From RGIG8748 sp045544515 (GTDB taxonomy: Bacteria; Bacillota; Clostridia; UMGS1810), in NCBI GenBank assembly GCA_045544515.1, contig JAZPZD010000004.1, forward strand, positions 1-64,000: DNA of 64,000 nt, written 5' to 3'. The position numbers were made by a program, and so were the translations under genes. Under the pieces are notes generated by a model. That model saw only the letters and a list, made by a program, of their open reading frames with translations. It was not told the origin of the DNA and made no database searches. Positions within the stretch are counted from its first letter, which is position 1, and each line of letters begins with the position of its first letter. Shown here piece by piece: positions 36,671 to 43,565 of the stretch.

Positions 36671-37999
36671 TTATTTTTTGCTTATTATAATATGTTTGTC
36701 TGTTATATCGGTCACAGTACCGTCAATGGAACTGTGAAGCGGGAGAGAAAGAGCCTTTTCGTCAAAGACAGCTATCATATCGCCTTTTTTTACGCTATCT
36801 CCCTTTTTGACGCAAGCACAAGGAGGCTTGCCGATAGACTGATTTAATAAAATCTTGACTTTCTTTGGGTTTACATCATCATCGCAGAGAGGAGAGGCTA
36901 CATTGTAGCGTTCAATATCAAGCCTGCGGATAAGTCTGGACATAGGAATTTGCCTGTAACTTCTTTCGCTCCGTGCTTCTTTAGGAACGGGGAGCTTTTC
37001 GGGCTTGATTCCTTGCATTTTAAGTCCGTTTTTATATTCGCCGATAAGTGTAGCGGGGCTTAACCCCTGCGGGCAAGAATACATCTCGCATAGTCCGCAC
37101 GATGAGCAGTACTGTGTGTCAAGAAGTGTTTTTGTGTGTGCAATATTAGATGTAAGAGATCTCATAAAGTCGCTTGGACTAATGGGGTGACCCAACAGAT
37201 GTCTCGGGCAAAGCTCTGTACAGTTTTTGCACTGACAGCACGCACTTAATGCTCTTTTTACACTTATGGTTATTTTCTGATTTCGTTTGCTGATGAGGTA
37301 ATGCTCTCTTGGCATTACCAAAACAGCATTTGTTGTTTTGGTAACCACATCATTTAATGATGCACATCTTCCCGTCATCGGTCCGCCCGATATAAGAGAG
37401 ATATCTTCGCAAGTAGTACCGCCGCACATATCTACAAGGGCAGAGAACTTTGTTCCCAGAGGCACCTTTAATGTTTTTGGCGTTTTTACTTCACCTGCAA
37501 TGGTTACATATTTGTCTGTTACATTCTGATTTAATTTTACGGCATTATAGATGTTAAGTACAGTTTCCACATTGTAGACAACAACACCTACATCAATGGG
37601 TATACCGCCCGGGGGTACAATTCTTCCTGTTACATCATAGGTGAGGATTACCTCGTCACCTGCGGGGTATACTTCCTTTAGGATGCTTATTTTGCCGTTA
37701 GGGTAAGAATCAATCTCGCTTTTAACAGCGTCGATTGCATTTTTGTATTCGCCTTTAATTCCAATAGCGAATTCTTTTGCGCCGATAGATGTACATATCA
37801 AAGAAAGGGTGTATAAAATCTCCTCGGCATATTCTGCGAGTAACTGGCGGTGGAGCTTAAGAAGAGGCTCACATTCCGCACAGTTAAGTATCACAGTATC
37901 GGCACTTGTATTTAGTTTTGCATATGAGGGGAAACCGGCACCGCCGGCACCGGTTACGCCCGCTTTTTGTATGATATCTTTAAGTGCTTTTATTTCCAT
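36671..37999 (-). CDS. pduS: PduS-like iron-sulfur flavoprotein (RnfC family)
   Basis: The 442-residue protein resembles PduS/RnfC: GVTGAGGAGFPSYAK and NCAECEP bind NADH/FMN, two ferredoxin-type clusters follow (CCQCKNCTELCP, YCSSCGLCEMYSCP), and a C-terminal barrel-sandwich lobe ends it. PduS in diol-dehydratase loci reduces cobalamin. No B12 enzyme is seen here, so NADH re-oxidation or electron supply to the activase is more likely (inference). The ATG at 37999 is chosen over a TTG at 38008 that is too close to GGAG. Confidence 0.87.
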   Translation of the reverse strand: MEIKALKDIIQKAGVTGAGGAGFPSYAKLNTSADTVILNCAECEPLLKLHRQLLAEYAEEILYTLSLICTSIGAKEFAIGIKGEYKNAIDAVKSEIDSYPNGKISILKEVYPAGDEVILTYDVTGRIVPPGGIPIDVGVVVYNVETVLNIYNAVKLNQNVTDKYVTIAGEVKTPKTLKVPLGTKFSALVDMCGGTTCEDISLISGGPMTGRCASLNDVVTKTTNAVLVMPREHYLISKRNQKITISVKRALSACCQCKNCTELCPRHLLGHPISPSDFMRSLTSNIAHTKTLLDTQYCSSCGLCEMYSCPQGLSPATLIGEYKNGLKMQGIKPEKLPVPKEARSERSYRQIPMSRLIRRLDIERYNVASPLCDDDVNPKKVKILLNQSIGKPPCACVKKGDSVKKGDMIAVFDEKALSLPLHSSIDGTVTDITDKHIIISKK

Positions 38000-38004
38000 T
38001 AAAA

Positions 38005-38268
38005 TCAAAACTCCAATTCTGAACCGGAATCTACAATACCGACTATTGCTGCATCAATAGGAGAAGTATCCATGCCGCAGCCAATTCTTGCAGCACTGCC
38101 TGTAGCTACGATAACGGTTTCCCCGATACCTGCACCTACATTGTCAACAGCAACAAGTCGGGATTGAGCCGTTTTGCTGCAAGGCTCAATCACCATAAAC
38201 TTGCTTCCTATCAGATTTTCATTTTTTCTGGTTGAAACGATGCTTCCAATTACTTTACCTATTATCAC
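38005..38268 (-). CDS. pduN: EutN/CcmL/PduN-type pentameric shell vertex protein (BMC-P)
   Basis: The 87-residue product starts IIGKVIGSIVSTRKNENLIG and contains VDNVGAGIGETVIVATGSAAR, the signature of proteins that cap the twelve vertices of the shell. The start is GTG at 38268 with GAGGTG correctly placed. Only one BMC-P gene is seen in the locus. Confidence 0.93.
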   Translation of the reverse strand: MIIGKVIGSIVSTRKNENLIGSKFMVIEPCSKTAQSRLVAVDNVGAGIGETVIVATGSAARIGCGMDTSPIDAAIVGIVDSGSELEF

Positions 38269-38289
38269 AATATCACCTCGTAGGAGAGA

Positions 38290-38661
38290 TTATTTAAGTG
38301 TAGGAATAATCTTTTCTACATCGCCGTGAGGTCTGGGGATTACATGTGTAGCGATGATTTCGCCAAGTCTTGAAGCGTTTGCCTGACCAGCTTCTACTGC
38401 GGACTTAACAGCACCAACATCTCCTCTTACCATAACGGATACAAGACCGGAACCGATCTTTTCTGTTCCAACGAGCTGAACATTTGCAGCTTTGAGCATA
38501 GCATCTGCAGCTTCAATAGCAGCAACTAAACCTCTTGTTTCGATAATACCTAATGCTTCTAATGACATTTTCTTTTCCTCCTTAATTGTTGCAGCAACGG
38601 GTGCTGCGTTTTCAGTTTTTACAGTTTTTTCTGTAGTTTTTGTTGTTTTTGATGCAGCCAT
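38290..38661 (-). CDS. Hexameric BMC-H shell protein with N-terminal extension and a second internal start
   Basis: The 123-residue frame is a standard BMC domain (EALGIIETRGLVAAIEAADA, GDVGAVKSAVEAG) preceded by 31 lysine/threonine/alanine-rich residues. The outer ATG at 38661 follows GAGGTGG. A second ATG at 38568, where the BMC domain starts, has an excellent site (AAGGAGGAAAAGAAA) whose bases encode the end of the extension. Two products of 123 and 92 residues are therefore likely. The extension could line the lumen or bind cargo. It is the close paralogue of the next upstream gene. Confidence 0.9.
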   Translation of the reverse strand: MAASKTTKTTEKTVKTENAAPVAATIKEEKKMSLEALGIIETRGLVAAIEAADAMLKAANVQLVGTEKIGSGLVSVMVRGDVGAVKSAVEAGQANASRLGEIIATHVIPRPHGDVEKIIPTLK

Positions 38662-38683
38662 ATTTCCACCTCAAATCAAATTA

Positions 38684-38959
38684 TTAGAACTTGGGGAGAA
38701 TTTTTTCTACATCGTCGTGAGGTCTGGGGATTACATGTACAGCGATGAGTTCGCCAAGTCTTGCTGCTGTTGCAGCACCAGCTTCTGTAGCTGCTTTAAC
38801 TGCACCAACATCTCCTCTTACCATAACAGTTACAAGACCAGAACCGATCTTTTCTGTACCAACGAGTGATACTTCTGCTGCCTTTACCATTGCGTCTGCT
38901 GCTTCAACTGCTGCTGTTAAACCTCTTGTTTCAATCATTCCTAATGCTTCTTTTGCCAT
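38684..38959 (-). CDS. Hexameric BMC-H shell protein (PduA/PduJ/EutM type)
   Basis: A 91-residue single BMC domain (KEALGMIETRGLTAAVEAADA, VMVRGDVGAVKAATEAG, VHVIPRPHDDVE). It forms the flat hexagonal tiles and pores of the shell. The ATG follows AGGAGGA, one of the best sites in the operon, consistent with the high copy number needed. Its neighbour is a duplicate with an added N-terminal arm. Confidence 0.94.
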   Translation of the reverse strand: MAKEALGMIETRGLTAAVEAADAMVKAAEVSLVGTEKIGSGLVTVMVRGDVGAVKAATEAGAATAARLGELIAVHVIPRPHDDVEKILPKF

Positions 38960-38979
38960 TTTTTATATCCTCCTAAAAA

Positions 38980-40527
38980 TTATTCATTAATAATAGCAAT
39001 TTTAAGGCCCTTCATTTCAAGGTTAACCTTATGAGCTTCGTTGATTTGTGAAAGCGGGAATCTGTGTGTTATGAGCTTCTCAAGCGGAAGTCCGATTCCC
39101 TTTGCGCGTTTTAAGAAATCAAATGTTGTAGCATAATCTCTTAATGTGTAAACCCAGGAGCCAACAGTTGTGATTTCTTTGGAACATATATCAAAATGCG
39201 GGTTGATTGTTGCATCGCCGCCATTGATAAAGAAACCAAGTTCGCAGAGTCCGCCGCCGGAGCGGATAAACTTGTAGATGTTGCTGTGAGCGATGGGGGA
39301 GCCTGTGCACTGGAATGCAAAGTCTGCATAGTAACCGCCCAAAGCGTTTTTAACACCCTCTGCAAGTGCTTCCTGACCTTTAAACTCTGTAAAGTTAACG
39401 GTTGCAGTAGCACCCATTTCTTTTGCAAATTCAAGTCTTTTGTTTTCGCCGTCTATTGCTACAATGTTTTCTATACCCATTGTGCGAAGAACTGCGATAC
39501 ATATAAGACCGATAGGTCCGCATCCCTGAACTGCAACGCGTGAGTTAAATCTTAATATGCCTGTTGTCTTTGCTCTTTCAACAGCGTGAATAAGAACTGC
39601 CGAAGGCTCGATTAATATTCTCATATCAAGGTCCAAATCACTTACATTAAATACAGTAGAGCCGCCTCTTATAACCATATAATCAGCAAACCAACCGTTT
39701 AAGTGTGTATCGTCATCGGGCAAAAGTCCGTAAACATCTGCACCGCCGACATTCTGTTTGTTAAGGTCGAACATTGTAATGTCCGGATTGTCTTTGAATA
39801 TCATACAGGTAACAACCTTGTCACCAAGATTCAAGGGTTTACCTGCGCTGTCTTTTTTGACATTTTTACCCATTTTAACGATTTCGCCTGTTCCCTCGTG
39901 GCCGAGTACAACCGGGATAAGTCCGAATGGGTCGCGTTTAAATTCGTGAGCATCTGTTCCGCAGATACCGCAGCCTTCTACCTTAACGAGTATATCGTCA
40001 TCGCCAAGTTCCGGAATAGGGAACTCTTTGATTTCGTAATTCTCAAGTTTTGTAAGCATAGCTGCACGGCTTGTAGCCGGTATCGGTCCGGGGGCTGCTT
40101 TGGGAGAGGAAGAAGTCTGTGTCATTCCTGCAAGGACCTGCTGAACAATAGCCTGAATTTGTTCCTGATTTACATCCATAGCTATTCTCCTTTTATTGTT
40201 ATTTTCGCAAATAACACCTACCGCACCGAAATCAAGCTCGGTATCCTTAAAGGCATCATCTGCATTTAGTTCATAAACTATAAATTTATGCAGCGAATAT
40301 GTAACAGCTTTCATACTGCTTAAAATCGCTTTTAAACTTTTTGTGGTTTTTGCCGCCTCAAACATCATATCTCTCTGCTTGGGAGAGGCGAGGTATCCGC
40401 CGTTTTCTATAAGATGGTATATAAGTTCATCTTTGTATGTAGCATCAACCTTAACTATAATGTTTGAATTAATGTTTTGGGTAATTTCATATGCGTATTT
40501 TTGAGGGTTGCCTTCTATCTTATACAA
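38980..40527 (-). CDS. Zinc-type alcohol dehydrogenase with encapsulation helix, preceded in frame by an unknown 116-residue segment
   Basis: The frame runs 515 codons without a stop. The dehydrogenase (399 residues) begins at ATG 40179: a helix DVNQEQIQAIVQQVLAGM, a Ser/Pro/Ala linker, then an MDR fold with GCGICGTDAHEF, GHEGTGEIV and VAVQGCGPIGLICIA. It lacks the four-cysteine structural zinc lobe. It probably reduces propanal or lactaldehyde. AAAAGGAG stands just before ATG 40179, so the enzyme can start there. Upstream codons 40180-40527 read as a plausible protein I do not recognise, starting at TTG 40527 or an upstream rare codon after GGAGG. Whether one or two products are made is open. 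Confidence 0.85.
   Translation of the reverse strand: MYKIEGNPQKYAYEITQNINSNIIVKVDATYKDELIYHLIENGGYLASPKQRDMMFEAAKTTKSLKAILSSMKAVTYSLHKFIVYELNADDAFKDTELDFGAVGVICENNNKRRIAMDVNQEQIQAIVQQVLAGMTQTSSSPKAAPGPIPATSRAAMLTKLENYEIKEFPIPELGDDDILVKVEGCGICGTDAHEFKRDPFGLIPVVLGHEGTGEIVKMGKNVKKDSAGKPLNLGDKVVTCMIFKDNPDITMFDLNKQNVGGADVYGLLPDDDTHLNGWFADYMVIRGGSTVFNVSDLDLDMRILIEPSAVLIHAVERAKTTGILRFNSRVAVQGCGPIGLICIAVLRTMGIENIVAIDGENKRLEFAKEMGATATVNFTEFKGQEALAEGVKNALGGYYADFAFQCTGSPIAHSNIYKFIRSGGGLCELGFFINGGDATINPHFDICSKEITTVGSWVYTLRDYATTFDFLKRAKGIGLPLEKLITHRFPLSQINEAHKVNLEMKGLKIAIINE
40177..40196 (-). promoter_or_regulatory. Internal ribosome binding site deciding the dehydrogenase start
   Basis: On the minus strand AAAAGGAGAATAGCT leads to ATG at 40179-40177. 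Spacing and match are near ideal although the preceding codons stay open, so internal initiation is expected. Confidence 0.75.
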
Positions 40528-40532
40528 AGTAT

Positions 40533-41036
40533 TTATGACAATTCCTCCTCAAACACCTTTGCTCCGTACTCGGCGAGATATGTATCGTCTTTTTCGCTTC
40601 CGCCGCTTACACCGAGGGCACCGATTATAGTGCCGTTGTATGTCAGGGGAACTCCGCCTCCGAATATTACTACCTGACCTTGATTGGTAAACTGTATACC
40701 GTAGAGCTCGTCGCCCGGTTTGGTAAGAGTTTTAAGTGTTGAGGTAGGCATCTTTAAAGAAACAGAGGTATAAGCCTTGTTTAGAGCAATGTCATAGCTT
40801 GCAATGTAGGAATCGTCCATACATTCTATAAGCACCGGTCTTGCTGCTGCGTTTGTTATTGCAACCACAGCCTTGACACCGATTCTTGCGGCTTCCTCTT
40901 CGACTTTTTTGGCAAGTTTCTTTGCACAGTCGAGAGTTATAAACCCTTTGGCATAGCTCGGGTTTTGAGCCTTTGAAATACTAAGTATATTTTTGGTAAC
41001 GGCATCGACCAAACTGTTTAGTGTTTTGTCGTCCAT
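40533..41036 (-). CDS. DUF336 (GlcG/HbpS, PduO C-terminal-like) protein
   Basis: The 167-residue product has the DUF336 core (ITLDCAKKLAKKVEEEA, YIASYDIALNKAYTSVSLKMPT, GGGVPLTYNGTIIGALGVSGG). Such domains bind heme or cobalamin-related ligands, and BMC loci often carry one, sometimes fused to PduO. The N-terminal 24 residues (DDKTLNSLVDAVTKNILSISK) look like another encapsulation helix. The ATG at 41036 with AAGGTGA is preferred to the GTG at 41045. Role in the compartment is unknown. Confidence 0.82.
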   Translation of the reverse strand: MDDKTLNSLVDAVTKNILSISKAQNPSYAKGFITLDCAKKLAKKVEEEAARIGVKAVVAITNAAARPVLIECMDDSYIASYDIALNKAYTSVSLKMPTSTLKTLTKPGDELYGIQFTNQGQVVIFGGGVPLTYNGTIIGALGVSGGSEKDDTYLAEYGAKVFEEELS

Positions 41037-41051
41037 ACTAATCACCTTAAA

Positions 41052-41852
41052 TTATTTGCCAAGTTCCTGCATAACCTTTTTGGTTATTGCTGCGATAAGG
41101 TCAGCATCGTCACTACCAGAAGAGCAGGGAGCATCAACACCCATATGGCAGTTGTGGCAGCTGTCGCCCTTAACATTTAAGCAGATATCTGCAGGGTGCT
41201 TACCTGTCATGCCGAATGCCTTTCTGATTTCATAAAGACGCTTAACCTGTGCACTGGATAATTCCTTGGGTCCGCCAAGAGCTCTTGCATGATAGAGAAG
41301 CTGAGCATAGAACTCAAGAGATTCCATTTTGTGATATGCAGAAAGTAAGCTGTCCGAATAGGAGAGAGCACCGTGGTTTGCAAGAAGAACTGCATCAAAG
41401 TGCTGGAGGTACTTTTCTACTGCATCGGGGATTTCTTCTGTAGAGGGTGTACCGTAGTCTGCAATCGGAACACAACCTAATGCGATAACAGCTTCGGGCA
41501 TTATAGGCTGTTTAAGCGGAATGCCTGCTATTGCAAAGCTTGTTGCATATATCGGGTGTGCGTGAACAACACTCTTAACATCGGGTCTCTGTTTGTAAAC
41601 TCTCATGTGCATCTTGATTTCGGAAGAAGGACGGAAGTTTCCATTTGCAGAAAGAACATTTCCTTCGCCGTCAATCTTGCAGATGTAGTCGGGAGTCATA
41701 AAACCTTTACTTACACCTGTGGGTGTGCAGAGGTATTCGTTTTCGCCGATTTTAACAGAGATGTTACCGTCGTTGGAGGCAACCATACCTCTGTCGTAAA
41801 TTCGTTTACCGATTTCGCAAATCTGTTTTTTGATTTCGTATTCGTTTACCAT
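41052..41852 (-). CDS. Class II aldolase, L-fuculose/rhamnulose-phosphate type, with C-terminal encapsulation tail
   Basis: The 266-residue zinc aldolase has ASNDGNISVKIG, TPTGVSKG, SSEIKMHMRVYKQRPDVKSVVHAHP and LLANHGAL, giving the catalytic glutamate and zinc histidines. It would split a deoxysugar 1-phosphate into DHAP and lactaldehyde. After about residue 213 come a Cys/His-rich linker (CHNCHMGVDAPCSS) and a terminal helix (LIAAITKKVMQELGK), as in encapsulated aldolases of fucose/rhamnose compartments. It is the first gene of its operon. Substrate preference is not readable. Confidence 0.9.
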   Translation of the reverse strand: MVNEYEIKKQICEIGKRIYDRGMVASNDGNISVKIGENEYLCTPTGVSKGFMTPDYICKIDGEGNVLSANGNFRPSSEIKMHMRVYKQRPDVKSVVHAHPIYATSFAIAGIPLKQPIMPEAVIALGCVPIADYGTPSTEEIPDAVEKYLQHFDAVLLANHGALSYSDSLLSAYHKMESLEFYAQLLYHARALGGPKELSSAQVKRLYEIRKAFGMTGKHPADICLNVKGDSCHNCHMGVDAPCSSGSDDADLIAAITKKVMQELGK

Positions 41853-41893
41853 TTTAATATCTCCTTATAAAGTATTTTTATTATTACATTATA

Positions 41894-41922
41894 ATAATAG
41901 CATATATAGTGTGTGATGTCAA
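41894..41922 (-). promoter_or_regulatory. Promoter of the aldolase-shell operon, with overlapping inverted repeat
   Basis: On the minus strand TTGACA (complement of 41917-41922), 17 bases, TATTAT (complement of 41894-41899). The inverted repeat CAACA-N6-TGTTG at 41920-41935 overlaps the -35 edge and is a candidate operator for the DeoR-type regulator. Confidence 0.72.
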
Positions 41923-41972
41923 CACAAAAATGTTGTTTTTTGCATTTTTTTCTTTGTTTTTGTTGGTTTTGG

Positions 41973-42413
41973 TCAAATCCAACCCAAATACTCTTTAATT
42001 TCGTCTATTCCTTGGTTTGCAGGGGAATTGACTTTGAATATTTTTTTGCATCCGGCAAGTTTCAACCATTTTTCCGCGTTTTGAACATTTGCTTTTCTGT
42101 GGTCGATTTTAGTTATTATTCCGATTACCTCTTTGGTTGTCATACAGGTTATATTCGGACTGTAAAGAGAGTAGGGTTCGGTAGCATCCAAAAGCAGACC
42201 TATAACATCTGCTTCGTAAGAATATATGGCAAGAGCAGTACCCAGGTTTTTTGTCTGTATGTATTCTCCCGGAGTGTCAATTAGCAAATCGTCCATACTT
42301 ACATATTGTGTTTTTTCGTATTCTATCGGTCTGTTGCGAAGTGCCTGCGTAAGAGTGGTCTTTCCGGCTTCGCTCCTGCCGATTAGCATAAGGCGTCTTT
42401 TCTTTTTCATCAT
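41973..42413 (-). CDS. eutP: EutP/PduV-family small GTPase
   Basis: The 146-residue Ras-like GTPase has the P-loop LIGRSEAGKTTLTQAL, DTPGEYIQ and TKIDHRK. EutP/PduV proteins accompany microcompartments and have been linked to their positioning or to acetate kinase-like activity. The ATG at 42413 overlaps the stop of the shell gene by four bases. It is the last gene of the dehydratase operon; no terminator follows, so read-through into the aldolase operon is possible. Confidence 0.88.
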   Translation of the reverse strand: MMKKKRRLMLIGRSEAGKTTLTQALRNRPIEYEKTQYVSMDDLLIDTPGEYIQTKNLGTALAIYSYEADVIGLLLDATEPYSLYSPNITCMTTKEVIGIITKIDHRKANVQNAEKWLKLAGCKKIFKVNSPANQGIDEIKEYLGWI

Positions 42414-42778
42414 GTCTTTGTTATTGCACAAACCTCGTATCCAAGGGTGTTTTTCATATATTCTGCCACAGCGTCAAATGCCGCCTGAACAGAGGATACA
42501 GTTCCGGTTACTATGAGAGTACCGCTGAAACGGTCTACAAAACCGATTTCTGCCCCCGAGGCTTTGATTGCAATATCTCCTGCTATTATTGCGGTTTCGC
42601 TGGGAGATACCGTCATTACGCCGATTGCCCCTTTGTTGTAATCGACTGATGTATCAAGTCCGAGCTTCTGATAGAGAATGTCATCGGGATTGGCAATTAT
42701 GTGCAAAAGGGTGATTTGCTTACCGGGTACCAATTCCTGTACAATTCTCATTTTATCATTAAATGATTGTATATCCAT
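42410..42778 (-). CDS. EutS/PduU-type permuted BMC shell protein
   Basis: The 122-residue product resembles the circularly permuted hexamers EutS and PduU: an N-terminal strand (MRIVQELVPGKQITLLHIIANP) that can form a beta-barrel cap over the pore, then GAIGVMTVSPSETAIIAGDIA. The ATG at 42778 follows GGAGG; an in-frame TTG at 42790 is part of that site. It lies between the activase and EutP genes. Confidence 0.88.
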   Translation of the reverse strand: MDIQSFNDKMRIVQELVPGKQITLLHIIANPDDILYQKLGLDTSVDYNKGAIGVMTVSPSETAIIAGDIAIKASGAEIGFVDRFSGTLIVTGTVSSVQAAFDAVAEYMKNTLGYEVCAITKT

Positions 42779-42779
42779 A

Positions 42780-43565
42780 TTAACCTCCAATCTGGCACTT
42801 AAGACCGCATGCTTCTACTACGGACTTTAAGATTTCCATTTTGTCATCTGTTGGTGTTTCTATGTGGCTCATGGTATAATCTCTTCCAAGATAAGAGTAT
42901 TTATCCTCGCCATATCTGTGGTACGGAAGAAGATGCATCTCTTCTACTGTGCCAAGCGATTTTGTAAATGCTGCAATCTGTGCTATTTCCTCTGGTGTAT
43001 CGTTAAAGGTAGGTATTACAGGAACTCTTATTATGAGCTTATTTGCATCTTGTGCAATTTTCTTTGCGTTTTCTAAAATAAGCTCATTGGACTGACCTGT
43101 AAAAGCCTTGTGCTTTTCGGGATTGATGTGCTTTATATCCATAAGATATACATCAATAACAGGAAGAAGATCCTTTATAGTTTCGTATCTGGCAAATGCA
43201 GTCGATTCGATAGCAGTACTTATGCCGTTTTCCTTGGCTGCAGTAAAAAGTGCCTTGGCAAACTCGGGCTGCAGAAGTGTTTCGCCTCCCGACAGAGTAA
43301 TCCCTCCGCCCGAACGGTTAAAGTACGGTCTGTCTTTTAGTATAGGACCTATTATTTCGCCGACAGTTACATCTTTGCCTACTGTTTTGTCACCTTGAGG
43401 GGTGTGCATTGTTTCTATTTCTTTGGATTGCGATTCGGGGTTGCAACACCATTTGCACCGCAGGGCACAGCCCTTTAGAAACACAATGGTTCTTATACCC
43501 GGACCGTCGTGAACGGAGAATTTTTGTATATCAAAAATTCTTCCTCGTACATTGTATATATCCAT
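42780..43565 (-). CDS. Glycyl-radical enzyme activating enzyme (radical SAM)
   Basis: The 261-residue activase installs the glycyl radical on the dehydratase. The cluster motif is C33-ALR-C37-KW-C40 inside FLKGCALRCKWC, and GGGITLSGGE, the SAM-binding glycine motif, follows. It is short: only about 40 residues separate the radical SAM cysteines from DRPYF, and the ferredoxin-like domain with two extra clusters found in many glycerol/choline activases is absent, so it is more like PFL activase. Its ATG overlaps the dehydratase stop by one base. Confidence 0.92.
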   Translation of the reverse strand: MDIYNVRGRIFDIQKFSVHDGPGIRTIVFLKGCALRCKWCCNPESQSKEIETMHTPQGDKTVGKDVTVGEIIGPILKDRPYFNRSGGGITLSGGETLLQPEFAKALFTAAKENGISTAIESTAFARYETIKDLLPVIDVYLMDIKHINPEKHKAFTGQSNELILENAKKIAQDANKLIIRVPVIPTFNDTPEEIAQIAAFTKSLGTVEEMHLLPYHRYGEDKYSYLGRDYTMSHIETPTDDKMEILKSVVEACGLKCQIGG

